Source of the DNA: Denitromonas sp.
GTDB taxonomy: Bacteria > Pseudomonadota > Gammaproteobacteria > Burkholderiales > Rhodocyclaceae
Assembly: GCF_034676725.1 (NCBI RefSeq)
Contig: NZ_JAUCBR010000004.1
Coordinates: forward strand, 2,247,501-2,311,500
DNA length: 64,000 nt
Direction of reading: 5' to 3'
In this document: positions 25,762-33,305 of the stretch, piece after piece
How positions within the stretch are numbered: position 1 is the first letter of the stretch
How the letters are laid out: the number at the start of each line of letters is the position of its first letter
The notes under the pieces: generated by a model
The model's input: the letters and a program-made list of their open reading frames with translations, nothing else
The model's database searches: none
What the model was told of the DNA's origin: nothing
Position numbers and translations under genes: made by a program

Positions 25762-26793
25762 ATGAAACCGACCCGCCAGCCCCCGATCTCCTCCCCACCC
25801 GATGCACCGCGCCGCTTCCAGCGTGCGCCGGCGCAGCCCGCCGATGGCGATCACCCGGCGCCGGCCGGCGTGCGCCTGTCCAAGGTGATGGTCGAGCGCG
25901 GCCTGTGCAACCGGCGCGAGGCCGACGCACTGATCGCCCGCGGCGAGGTGTTTGTTGACGGGCAGCGGATCAGCGAACTGGGCACCCGTGTGTCGCCCGA
26001 TGCGGTCATCACCCTGGCCGAGGGCGTCACATTGCGCCCGCGGCCCACGCCGCCGGTGCCCGAAAAACCCACCGCCGACGGGGTGCGCCTGTCCAAGGTG
26101 ATGGCCGAGCGCGGCATGTGCTCGCGCCGCGAGGCCGACGCGCTAATCGAGCGCGGCTGGGTGTTTGTCGATGGTGAGCGGGTGAGCGAACTGGGCACGC
26201 GCATCGCGCCCGACGCCACCATCACCCTCGACAAGCGCGGCGCCGCCAAGCAGGCCGAGCGGGTCACCATCGTGCTGCACAAGCCGATCAGTTACGTCTC
26301 TGGCCAGCCCGAAGACGGCCACCAGGCGGCGGTGACGCTGGTGACGCCGGACCGCCTCTTCGGCGGCGGCAAGTTCTCGCGCGACCACCTCAAGGGCCTG
26401 GCCCCGGCCGGCCGGCTCGACATCGACTCCACCGGCCTGCTGATCCTCACCCAGGATGGGCGCATCGCCCGCCAGCTGATCGGGGACGACTCCACGGTCG
26501 AAAAGGAATACCTGGTCCGTGTGGCCGGCACCCTGTCGGCCGAGGGCCTGGCCCTGCTCAACCACGGCCTGAGCCTCGATGGCAAACAACTGCGACCGGC
26601 CAAGGTGCGCTGGCAGAACGACGATCAGCTCAGCTTCATCCTCAAGGAAGGCCGCAAGCGCCAGATCCGCCGCATGTGCGAGCTGGTCGGTCTGAAGGTG
26701 GTCGGCCTCAAGCGGGTGCGTATCGGCAAGGTGATGCTCGGCGATCTGCCGCAGGGGCAGTGGCGTTACCTGCGGCCGAACGAGCGGTTTTAG
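25762..26793 (+). CDS. RluB/RluF-type 23S rRNA pseudouridine synthase with two tandem S4 domains
   Basis: A 343-residue RsuA/RluB/RluF-family pseudouridine synthase. Residues 37-85 and 108-156 are two near-copies of an S4 RNA-binding domain (VRLSKVM-ERG-C-RREADALI, VFVDG-R-SELGTR), 71 residues apart. The catalytic domain follows (about 165-340), with the catalytic Asp in AGRLDIDSTGLLILT and the C-terminal EGRKRQIRRMCELVGLKVVGLKRVRIG. It should convert one uridine in the large rRNA to pseudouridine, most like RluF (position 2604) or RluB (2605). ATG 25762 follows a good promoter. Family members normally have one S4 domain, so the duplication is unusual. Confidence 0.88.
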   Translation: MKPTRQPPISSPPDAPRRFQRAPAQPADGDHPAPAGVRLSKVMVERGLCNRREADALIARGEVFVDGQRISELGTRVSPDAVITLAEGVTLRPRPTPPVPEKPTADGVRLSKVMAERGMCSRREADALIERGWVFVDGERVSELGTRIAPDATITLDKRGAAKQAERVTIVLHKPISYVSGQPEDGHQAAVTLVTPDRLFGGGKFSRDHLKGLAPAGRLDIDSTGLLILTQDGRIARQLIGDDSTVEKEYLVRVAGTLSAEGLALLNHGLSLDGKQLRPAKVRWQNDDQLSFILKEGRKRQIRRMCELVGLKVVGLKRVRIGKVMLGDLPQGQWRYLRPNERF

Positions 26794-26810
26794 GGCCGGG
26801 ACGCGCGTAG

Positions 26811-26841
26811 CCCGGATGCAGGCCGAAGGCCGGAATCCGGG
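26811..26841. repeat. REP-like palindrome, copy 1
   Basis: CCCGGATGCA...GGAATCCGGG with an inner GGCC-GAA-GGCC stem. It is in inverted orientation to the copy at 26905, sharing the CCCGGATGCA and GGAATCCGGG ends. Palindromes of this type occur between genes in many Proteobacteria. Confidence 0.7.
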
Positions 26842-26904
26842 GTGGGCGTGGCGGTCGGGCACGGCTTTTCGATGCGGGGCGGTGTGCCCGATCGGGCCGG
26901 TGCT

Positions 26905-26931
26905 CCCGGATTCCGCTGCGCTGCATCCGGG
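26905..26931. repeat. REP-like palindrome, copy 2 (inverted)
   Basis: CCCGGATTCC-GCTGCGC-TGCATCCGGG, the reverse orientation of copy 1 with a shorter middle. Together the copies could form one long hairpin with a 63-base loop. Confidence 0.7.
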
Positions 26932-27020
26932 CTTGTATGTTATCGGTGCTCCCTTGTTCTCAGCGTGCGGGGGAGCCGAGGTGGAGGGACGATCCGGGCT
27001 ATCTGCCGTGTGAGCGCACG

Positions 27021-27191
27021 GACAGACCACTGTAGTGCTGTCCCCACTTCGTCTGCCCAGCGTCGATGAAGAATGCAGCAGGCGTTTGGCCCGGCATGCC
27101 AGACCAAACGACCGCCGATAGTGAGCAAGCCAACGTCCAGGCAGACGCCCCCTCGGCTACAGAGCATTGTACGCGCTGTACCGATATGCTC
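27021..27191 (+). ncRNA. candidate IS110 bridge RNA region
   Basis: Three stem-loops lie ahead of the transposase gene: GACAG-CAC...GTG-CTGTC (27021-27042), CGTTTGG...CCAAACG with a 14-base loop (27083-27110), and GAGCAT-GTAC...GTAC-ATGCTC (27162-27191). In characterised IS110 elements the non-coding left end encodes a bridge RNA whose loops pair with target and donor DNA. Position and structure fit; expression is not shown by sequence. Confidence 0.35.
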
Positions 27192-27205
27192 AGGAGGGAC
27201 GCCTC

Positions 27206-28171
27206 ATGGACCGTTCATCACAATTGAACTTCGGCGTTGACGTCGGCAAGCACGAGTTGGTCATCGCCTCAAGAGCCGATCAGCACATCATCAAGATCGC
27301 CAACCAGCCCGAAGCGATTGGGGGTTGGCTCAAGCGCTTGCCGCCCGACTGTCGCATCGGCATGGAAGCGACTGGGGTCTATCACCTGCAATTGGCCGAT
27401 CTGGCCCATGCAGCTGGCCACCAGGTCTATGTCTTCAACCCGCGCACCGTGGCCGTCTATCTGAAGTCTCTGCGCTCGCGCGGCAAGACCGACATTCTGG
27501 ACGCCCGGGGCATTGTTCGATACGTACAGAACGAAGCGGACGAGCACCCGCTCTATACGCCGTCGAGCGCAACCGAGCGATCCGTCCAGACCCTACTGCA
27601 TCGCCGTCATCAGGTGGTCAAACAGCGCGCCGCGCTGCGCATGAGCTGTCAGTCCCTGGACGAGCTGACACGCGCCCCGTTCGATCCGTTGCTGGCGGCT
27701 TTCGATCAGTGTCTACGAAAAATTGACACGCAGCTGCGCCAACTGGTGCGCGCCGACGGGAAACTGCATGCGTTGGCCGCCCGCCTGCGCTCCATTCCCG
27801 GCGTCGGCCCGTTGATCAGCACGGCATTGGCGCTACGCTTGAGTCGCCATCCGTACCGCAACAGCGACGCGCTGGTTGCAGCCTTGGGCATGGATCCGCG
27901 GCCGCACCAGTCGGGGGTATCGGACGCACCGCGACACTTGTCCAAGCAGGGCAACGGTGAAGAGCGCCGACTGCTCTACATGGCAGCCGTCAGTGCCTGT
28001 CGATGTGCGCTGTGGCGCGAACGATTCGAACAATTGATCGCTCGCGGTTTGCCCAGCACCGCGGCTCATTGCATCATCGCCAGAAAGCTGCTGCGCATCG
28101 CCTTTGCTATCAATAAAAAACGCCAGGCATACAGCGTCGAGGCGCTCAGCGGCAATTGCCACGCAACATAG
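27206..28171 (+). CDS. IS110-family transposase (DEDD)
   Basis: A 321-residue transposase. The N-terminal RuvC-like DEDD domain shows Asp in FGVDVGKHELV, Glu in GMEATGVYH and the Asp pair in KTDILDARGIVRY; the C-terminal transposase-20 domain has SIPGVGPLIS, ALGMDPRPHQSGVSD and SKQGNGEERRLLYMAA with the conserved serine. All catalytic positions are kept, so the gene looks intact. The ATG at 27206 has an AGGAGGG ribosome binding site that overlaps the base of the last leader hairpin; an upstream ATG at 27167 lies inside that hairpin and is unlikely. GC content is lower than in the genes around it, in line with transfer. Confidence 0.93.
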   Translation: MDRSSQLNFGVDVGKHELVIASRADQHIIKIANQPEAIGGWLKRLPPDCRIGMEATGVYHLQLADLAHAAGHQVYVFNPRTVAVYLKSLRSRGKTDILDARGIVRYVQNEADEHPLYTPSSATERSVQTLLHRRHQVVKQRAALRMSCQSLDELTRAPFDPLLAAFDQCLRKIDTQLRQLVRADGKLHALAARLRSIPGVGPLISTALALRLSRHPYRNSDALVAALGMDPRPHQSGVSDAPRHLSKQGNGEERRLLYMAAVSACRCALWRERFEQLIARGLPSTAAHCIIARKLLRIAFAINKKRQAYSVEALSGNCHAT

Positions 28172-28181
28172 AATCTACAGG

Positions 28182-29381
28182 TCAATCCGCCCGCAGCGCC
28201 TCCACCGGATCCAGCGTGGTCGCCTTGCGCGCCGGCAGCACGCCGGCGGCGAGGCCGATGAGCACCGCCGAAATTTCCGCCAGCACGGCGAATTCCCAGG
28301 GCGTATGTACCGGCAGTGCCGGCACCAGCAGGCCGACCAGCTGCGCCAGGGCGACGCCGGCGACCAGGCCGATCAAGCCGCCCACGGCCGCCAGCGCCAC
28401 CGCTTCGCCGAGAAACAGCGCGAGGATGGTGCGCCGACGCGCGCCGAGGGCCACCAGCAGGCCGATCTCGCCGGTGCGTTCGGTCACCGCGATGGTCATG
28501 ATGGTGACGATGCCGACCCCGCCCACCAGCAGCGAGATGCCGCCCAGCGCGCCGACCGCGGCAGTGAGGATGTCGAGAATATTGGACAGGCTGTCGAGCA
28601 TGTCGGCCTGGGTGGTCAGCGCAAAGTCTTCGCGGCCGTGACGGGCGATCAGCAGGCGAGTCACGCTCGCGCTCACCTGTTCGGACGACACGCCCTCCTG
28701 ATACGAGACGTTGATCTCCATCAGCCCCTCGCGGTTGTAGAGCGCCAGCGCGCGGCCGGTGGGGATGTAGGCAGTGTCGTCCAGATCGGTGCCGAGAAAC
28801 TGCCCCTTGGCCTCCATCACGCCAATCACCCGGAAACGCTCGCCGCCAATGCGGATGCGCTCGCCGAGGGCGTTTTGTGTGCCGAACAACTCCTGCTTCA
28901 GCGTGGCGCCCAGCACCACCAGGGCGCGGGGCTGATTGGCGTTGTCGTCGGGCAAAAACTGGCCGCTCCTCACGCGCATGGTGAAAGCGTCCACCATGGC
29001 CGGGCCGACGCCGTACACCGAGCTGCGGCGCACCCGGCCATTGCCTTCGATTTCCGAATTGCCCCACACCACCGGGGTGACGGCGGTGACCCCGGGCAGG
29101 CGCTCCAGCGCCCGCGCGTCGTCGAGCGTGAGCGGGCGCGAGGTGCTGGGCAGCCCGGGCGGCCCGCCGCGCGCGCCTTTCTTGCCCGGCGTGATCTCGA
29201 TTACGTTGGTGCCAAACTGGGTGAATTCGGCGAGCACAAACTGGTGGATGCCTTCGCCGATGGAGGTGAGCAGGATCACCGCCGCGATGCCGACAGCGAT
29301 GCCGAGCAGGGTCAGAAAGCTGCGCAGGCGCTGGGCGACCAGCGCGCGAGCCGAGAGCGAGAGGAAGTCGCGCCAATTCAT
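28182..29381 (-). CDS. ABC transporter permease, MacB/FtsX type (second permease)
   Basis: A 399-residue MacB-like permease without its own ATPase domain. It has an N-terminal helix (about residues 20-40, SFLTLLGIAVGIAAVILL), a periplasmic MacB-PCD domain (about 45-240), and three C-terminal helices in the FtsX domain (about 275-390) ending RKATTLDPVEALRAD. Its start overlaps the upstream permease stop (ATGA), so it is the last gene of a four-gene operon with the adaptor, ATPase and first permease. Two different permeases probably form a heterodimer. The IS110 element abuts its 3' end but does not interrupt it. Confidence 0.88.
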   Translation of the reverse strand: MNWRDFLSLSARALVAQRLRSFLTLLGIAVGIAAVILLTSIGEGIHQFVLAEFTQFGTNVIEITPGKKGARGGPPGLPSTSRPLTLDDARALERLPGVTAVTPVVWGNSEIEGNGRVRRSSVYGVGPAMVDAFTMRVRSGQFLPDDNANQPRALVVLGATLKQELFGTQNALGERIRIGGERFRVIGVMEAKGQFLGTDLDDTAYIPTGRALALYNREGLMEINVSYQEGVSSEQVSASVTRLLIARHGREDFALTTQADMLDSLSNILDILTAAVGALGGISLLVGGVGIVTIMTIAVTERTGEIGLLVALGARRRTILALFLGEAVALAAVGGLIGLVAGVALAQLVGLLVPALPVHTPWEFAVLAEISAVLIGLAAGVLPARKATTLDPVEALRAD

Positions 29382-30589
29382 CGCTTGGCCAGAGCGTCGA
29401 CCGGGTCGAGCGTGGCGGCGTGGCGGGCCGGCATGACGCCGAAGAGCACACCGGTGACGATGGCCGTGCCCAGGCCGGCGAAGATCGCCCAGTCGGGCGG
29501 GTAGGCCGGCAGCACAGGAAACATCAGGCGCAGGCCCCAGGCGCCGAGATGGCCGAGCAGCAGGCCGGCGAAGGCGCCGGCGACGGACAGCAGTGCCGCC
29601 TCTGTGAGAAACACCAGGCGGATCACGCCGCCGGTAGCGCCCAGCGCCTTGAGCAGGCCGATTTCGCTGGTGCGCTGGGTGATGGCGACGAGCATCACGT
29701 TCATCACCAGGATGCCGGCCACCGCCAGGCTGATGGCGGCGATGCCGGCGACGGCCAGGGTGAGCGCGCCGAGGATGCGGTCGAAGGTGCCGAGGACGGC
29801 GTCCTGGGTGATCAGCGTCACATCCTCTTCGCCGTCATGGCGCGCCTTGAGGATGTCGAGGATCTGCGTCTTGGCTGCCGGCACGGCGTCGCGGTTGCGC
29901 GCCTCGGCGAAGATGCGGAACAGGCTGGAGGCATTGAACAGCGCTTGCGCGGCGGCGACGGGCACGATCACCAGCTCGTCGGCATTCATGCCAAGGCCCG
30001 AGCCCGAGGCGGCGAGCACGCCGATCACGCGGTAGCGCCGGTCGCCGACGCGGATCATCTTGCCCAGCGCCGGCTCGGCGCCGAACAGCTCGGTGTGCAA
30101 GGTGGCGCCGATGACGGCCACGGCCGAGCCGCGGCGCCAGTCTTCCTCGGGCAGGAAGCGTCCCTGGCCGAGGCGATAGTTGCGGATGTCGGCAAAGGCG
30201 CGCGTGGTGCCGATGACCATCACCTCGCGCAGCTTGCCACTGTAGGCGATCTCCGAGTTGCCGAGCACCAGCGGGGCGACGCGGGTCACGCCGCCGGCAC
30301 GCAGCAGGGCGGCGGCGTCGTCGACGGTGAGGTCGCGCGGGGTGTTGGTGACAAAGCTGCCGGCGCCGACGCCACCGGTTTCGGTGCGACCGGGCAGAAC
30401 GATGATCAGGCTGCTGCCCAGCGCCGAGAACTCGCGCACCACGTAGCGGCGGGCGCCGTCGCCGAGCGCGGTGAGCAGCACCACGGCGGCGACGCCGATG
30501 GCCATGGCCAGCATCATCAAGCCGGTGCGCACGGGGTAGGCGGTGGCGGCGCGGGTGGCAAAGCCGAGGATGTCGCGGCTGCGCATCAT
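29378..30589 (-). CDS. ABC transporter permease, MacB/FtsX type (first permease)
   Basis: A 403-residue paralogue of the downstream permease with the same plan: N-terminal helix (RTGLMMLAMAIGVAAVVLLTALG), periplasmic core domain (about 45-245) and three C-terminal helices with EIGLLKALGATGG and a final RHAATLDPVDALAKR. Both ends overlap neighbours by four bases. MacB-like proteins move proteins, peptides, lipids or antibiotics from the periplasm outwards with help from an adaptor and an outer membrane channel; the cargo cannot be told from sequence. Confidence 0.88.
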   Translation of the reverse strand: MMRSRDILGFATRAATAYPVRTGLMMLAMAIGVAAVVLLTALGDGARRYVVREFSALGSSLIIVLPGRTETGGVGAGSFVTNTPRDLTVDDAAALLRAGGVTRVAPLVLGNSEIAYSGKLREVMVIGTTRAFADIRNYRLGQGRFLPEEDWRRGSAVAVIGATLHTELFGAEPALGKMIRVGDRRYRVIGVLAASGSGLGMNADELVIVPVAAAQALFNASSLFRIFAEARNRDAVPAAKTQILDILKARHDGEEDVTLITQDAVLGTFDRILGALTLAVAGIAAISLAVAGILVMNVMLVAITQRTSEIGLLKALGATGGVIRLVFLTEAALLSVAGAFAGLLLGHLGAWGLRLMFPVLPAYPPDWAIFAGLGTAIVTGVLFGVMPARHAATLDPVDALAKR

Positions 30590-31275
30590 GGCGCGGGGCG
30601 TTTCGAGTCCGAATCGATGCGGCCGTCTTCCATGCGGATCTGCCGCTGCGCGCGCTCGCCCATGTGCGGGTCGTGGGTGACGACGATCAGCGTCACGCCG
30701 CGGCCGTTGAGGGTTTCGAGCAGCGCGGTGACCTCCTCGCCAGTGGCGCGGTCGAGGTTGCCGGTGGGCTCGTCGGCCAGCAGCATGGCCGGCTGCATGA
30801 TGGTGGCGCGGGCAATCGCCACGCGCTGGCGCTGGCCGCCGGAGAGCTGGTCGGGGCGATGATCGCCCCGTTTGGCGAGGCCGAAGTCGTCCAGTGCCTG
30901 CGCGACGCGGGCCTTGCGATCATGCGGCGCGATGCCGGCGAGCAGCAGGGGCAGGGCGATGTTTTCTTCGGCGGTCAGGCGCGGCACGAGGTGAAAGCTC
31001 TGGAACACGAAGCCGATGCGTTCGCGCCGCACGCGGGCCTGTTCGTCGGCGCTGAGTGTGGTGACGTCGCGCCCTTCGAGGCGGTAGTGGCCGTCGTTGG
31101 GGCGGTCGAGCAAGCCGAGCAGGTTGAGCAGGGTCGATTTGCCCGAGCCGGACGGGCCCATCACCGACACGTACTCGCCGGCGTCGATGCGCAGGTGCAC
31201 GTCCTGCAAGGCGTGAACCTCGCTGTCGCCAAGCTGGAAGATGCGCTGGATGTTGTCCAGTTCGATCTGTGCCAT
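30586..31275 (-). CDS. ABC transporter ATP-binding protein, MacB/LolD type
   Basis: A 229-residue ATPase with Walker A GPSGSGKST (about residue 40), Q-loop FQSFHLVPRLTAEEN, signature LSGGQRQRVAIARA, Walker B MLLADEPTGNLD and the switch histidine in VVTHDPHMG. The LolD/MacB group is clear from the NLLGLLDRP and FHLVPRLTAEEN wording. It pairs with the two permeases that follow, the last four bases overlapping the next start. A six-base gap separates it from the adaptor gene upstream. Confidence 0.92.
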   Translation of the reverse strand: MAQIELDNIQRIFQLGDSEVHALQDVHLRIDAGEYVSVMGPSGSGKSTLLNLLGLLDRPNDGHYRLEGRDVTTLSADEQARVRRERIGFVFQSFHLVPRLTAEENIALPLLLAGIAPHDRKARVAQALDDFGLAKRGDHRPDQLSGGQRQRVAIARATIMQPAMLLADEPTGNLDRATGEEVTALLETLNGRGVTLIVVTHDPHMGERAQRQIRMEDGRIDSDSKRPAP

Positions 31276-31281
31276 GGCGGC

Positions 31282-32433
31282 TTACTGCGGCGCGTCGGTG
31301 TCGGGCGTGACCTTGGCACCGGCGACGATGCCGTCGCGCTCGAGCGAGGTGACGATGCGCTCGCCCTCGCGCAGGCCGTCGGTGATTTCGGTCTGCGCCC
31401 AGTTGGCGATGCCGGTGCTGACCGGCTGGGCCGACAGCGTGCCGGTGGCGGCGTCGTAGCGCAGCACGTCGCCGCTGCTGCGCAGGGCGGCGGTGGGGAT
31501 GCGCAGCACGTCCGGGCGGGACTCGAGAATCACCTCGGCATCGGCGCTGTAGCCGACGAGCAGACCGCGGGCCTCTTCGGGGTGATCGAAGTCGACCTCG
31601 ACATCGACCGTGCGCGCCTGCTTCTCGACTGCGAAGACATAGGGTGCGACACGACGGACATGGCCGGCAAAGACCTGGCCGGGGAGCGCGTCGAGGGTGA
31701 TGCGCACGGGCTGGCCGGCGTGGATCTTGGGCGCGTCGACCTCGTCCATCGGTGCCTTCACATAGAGGCAGCTGTCGTCGATCAGGTCGATGGCCGGCGG
31801 AGTGGCGACGCCCGGCGGCGAGGGGGTGGCGTATTCGCCCAGTTCGCCGACGATCTTGGCAATCGTGCCGGCAAAGGGCGCGGTGAGCACAGTGCGTTCG
31901 GTGTTGGCGCGGGCGGCGTCGAGCTGGGCGCGGGCGGCGGCCACATCGGCTTGGCTGGTGCGGCAGGCGGCCTCGCGGGCGGTGGCGTCGGTGCGCGCCC
32001 TTTCTTCGGCCGAGGCAGAGACGAAGCCGCGCTGGTGCAAGGCCGCCTGGCGTGCCGCCTCGCTGCGGGCGTTGGCGGCGACGGCGCACACCTCGGCAAC
32101 ACGGCGCTGGATCGTTTCGAGCTGGCGCTGGGCGACCTCGATCTGGGCGGTCTGGTCGGCGTTCCACAGGCGCAGCAGCACCTGGCCGGCGACCACCTTG
32201 TCGCCTTCCTTGACGCCGAGATATTCGATGCGCCCGCCGGCGATGGTCGACAGCTTGGCGCGCTGGCAGGCTTCGATCTCGCCGGCGCGGGTGTTGGAGA
32301 CGGTCGCTTCGACGAGGCCGCGATCAACCGTGGCCAGTGCAACCGGGACCGGCGTGGGGCGCTTGATCCACCACACGGCGGCGGCGCCGGCGGCGAGGAG
32401 GCAGAGCGGGATGAGCAGGGAGCGGGCGCGCAT
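31282..32433 (-). CDS. periplasmic adaptor of the HlyD/MacA family
   Basis: A 383-residue membrane fusion protein. An N-terminal anchor (about residues 5-23) is followed by the first half of a lipoyl domain (GGRIEYLGVKEGDKVVAGQVLLRL), an alpha-helical hairpin (about 90-185), the second lipoyl half (RTVLTAPFAGTIAKI), a beta-barrel with VRITLDALPGQVFAGHV, and a membrane-proximal end. It should link the MacB-like permeases to an outer membrane channel such as TolC, which is not in the window. It is the first gene of the operon. The coiled-coil hairpin contains two cysteines (AEVCAV and AACRTS), which could form a disulphide. Confidence 0.9.
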   Translation of the reverse strand: MRARSLLIPLCLLAAGAAAVWWIKRPTPVPVALATVDRGLVEATVSNTRAGEIEACQRAKLSTIAGGRIEYLGVKEGDKVVAGQVLLRLWNADQTAQIEVAQRQLETIQRRVAEVCAVAANARSEAARQAALHQRGFVSASAEERARTDATAREAACRTSQADVAAARAQLDAARANTERTVLTAPFAGTIAKIVGELGEYATPSPPGVATPPAIDLIDDSCLYVKAPMDEVDAPKIHAGQPVRITLDALPGQVFAGHVRRVAPYVFAVEKQARTVDVEVDFDHPEEARGLLVGYSADAEVILESRPDVLRIPTAALRSSGDVLRYDAATGTLSAQPVSTGIANWAQTEITDGLREGERIVTSLERDGIVAGAKVTPDTDAPQ

Positions 32434-32528
32434 GGGGGTGGGGCGGCGTATTCAAAAGGACTGATGATCCGCCCTCTGCGTGACCGGCGCAACCGTGCGC
32501 ACGGCCGCACCGGCCATGCGCGGGGTGT

Positions 32529-33266
32529 TCAGCGGTATTGCGGGTAGTTCTCGCGATACAGGCGTTCGAGTTCGCGCTTCTCTTCGGCCAGCCGGCGCTC
32601 GGCGAGCATGGCGTTGCGCTGGGCCTCGGCGGCGCGGGCGGCGCGCTCCTGCTCGACGCGTCGCTGGGCCTCGCGTTCGCGTTGCTGCTCTTCGTAGCTC
32701 TTGCTGCGCTGGTAGTCGGAGGATTCGCGATCGAGCCGGTTGCGCAGGGCCGCCAGCTCGCGGGCCTCTTGCTGGGCCTGGCGTTCCTGGGCGCGCTGCT
32801 CTTGTTGCAAGGCGTAGCGCTCCTGGGTGCTGGCCTGACGGCGCTCGGCCTGCTCGATGTTGAAACGGGTGAGCTCGGCCTGCTTTTCGGCCAGGGCGGC
32901 CTGGTGCTCGAGCACCATCTGGGTCAGCGCGCGCTGGTGCCAAATGGCGGCGGCGACGTAACCGACGACGAGCGCGACGGCGATCATCAGCGCGCGGCTC
33001 CAGATCGGGCTGCCGGCCGAGGACGGCTTTGCGACGGGCGGCGGCGTGACGCGCTCGGCGACGTGCTCGGCGATGCGCTCGTCGTAGGCGGCGCGCAGTG
33101 TCGGGTCGTTCAGTGTGGCGAAAGCGTCATTGAGCAGCCGCAGGGCGGCGCTGTCGCCACTGGCCTCGAGCCGCCGCGAGAGCAGCACGTGCGCGGCCTT
33201 GATCATGGCCGGCTCGGCGGTGGCGCTGACTTGCAGGATGTCGTAGAGCGTACGGGCTTTCGTCAT
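32529..33266 (-). CDS. membrane protein with a J-domain-like N-terminus lacking HPD, and long coiled coil
   Basis: A 245-residue protein. Residues 5-65 resemble a J domain (TLYDILQVSATAEPAMIKAA, then LLNDAFATLNDPTLRAAYDE), but the HPD tripeptide needed to stimulate DnaK is absent. One membrane helix follows (about 92-110), then a Gln/Glu/Arg-rich coiled coil to the C-terminus (about 125-240) that should sit in the periplasm. The pattern suggests a structural or scaffold protein rather than an active Hsp40 co-chaperone. It lies between the efflux operon and glnS, about 95 bases from the adaptor and 39 bases from the glnS end, and may be co-transcribed with glnS. No function is known to me. Confidence 0.75.
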   Translation of the reverse strand: MTKARTLYDILQVSATAEPAMIKAAHVLLSRRLEASGDSAALRLLNDAFATLNDPTLRAAYDERIAEHVAERVTPPPVAKPSSAGSPIWSRALMIAVALVVGYVAAAIWHQRALTQMVLEHQAALAEKQAELTRFNIEQAERRQASTQERYALQQEQRAQERQAQQEARELAALRNRLDRESSDYQRSKSYEEQQREREAQRRVEQERAARAAEAQRNAMLAERRLAEEKRELERLYRENYPQYR

Positions 33267-33305
33267 CGTGTCGGGGCGGTGCGCAGTAAAAAGGGGAACG
33301 ATGCC

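Larger units (their letters stand above)
26794..27205. other. 412-bp intergenic region: REP-like palindromes and IS110 left end
   Basis: No gene is supported. The first part holds two REP-like palindromes (26811-26841, 26905-26931). From about 26940 the base composition drops towards that of the transposase gene, and three stem-loops follow (27021-27042, 27083-27110, 27162-27191). Confidence 0.6.
26940..28181 (+). mobile_element. IS110-family insertion element (ends not fixed)
   Basis: One IS110-type transposase gene with a structured, lower-GC left flank fits an IS110 element. IS110 elements have no clear terminal inverted repeats, so the ends are estimated: the left end after the REP-like repeat at 26931 and the right end before the efflux permease stop at 28182. 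Only ten bases lie between the transposase stop and that permease stop, so the right end is very short or trimmed. Confidence 0.55.
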
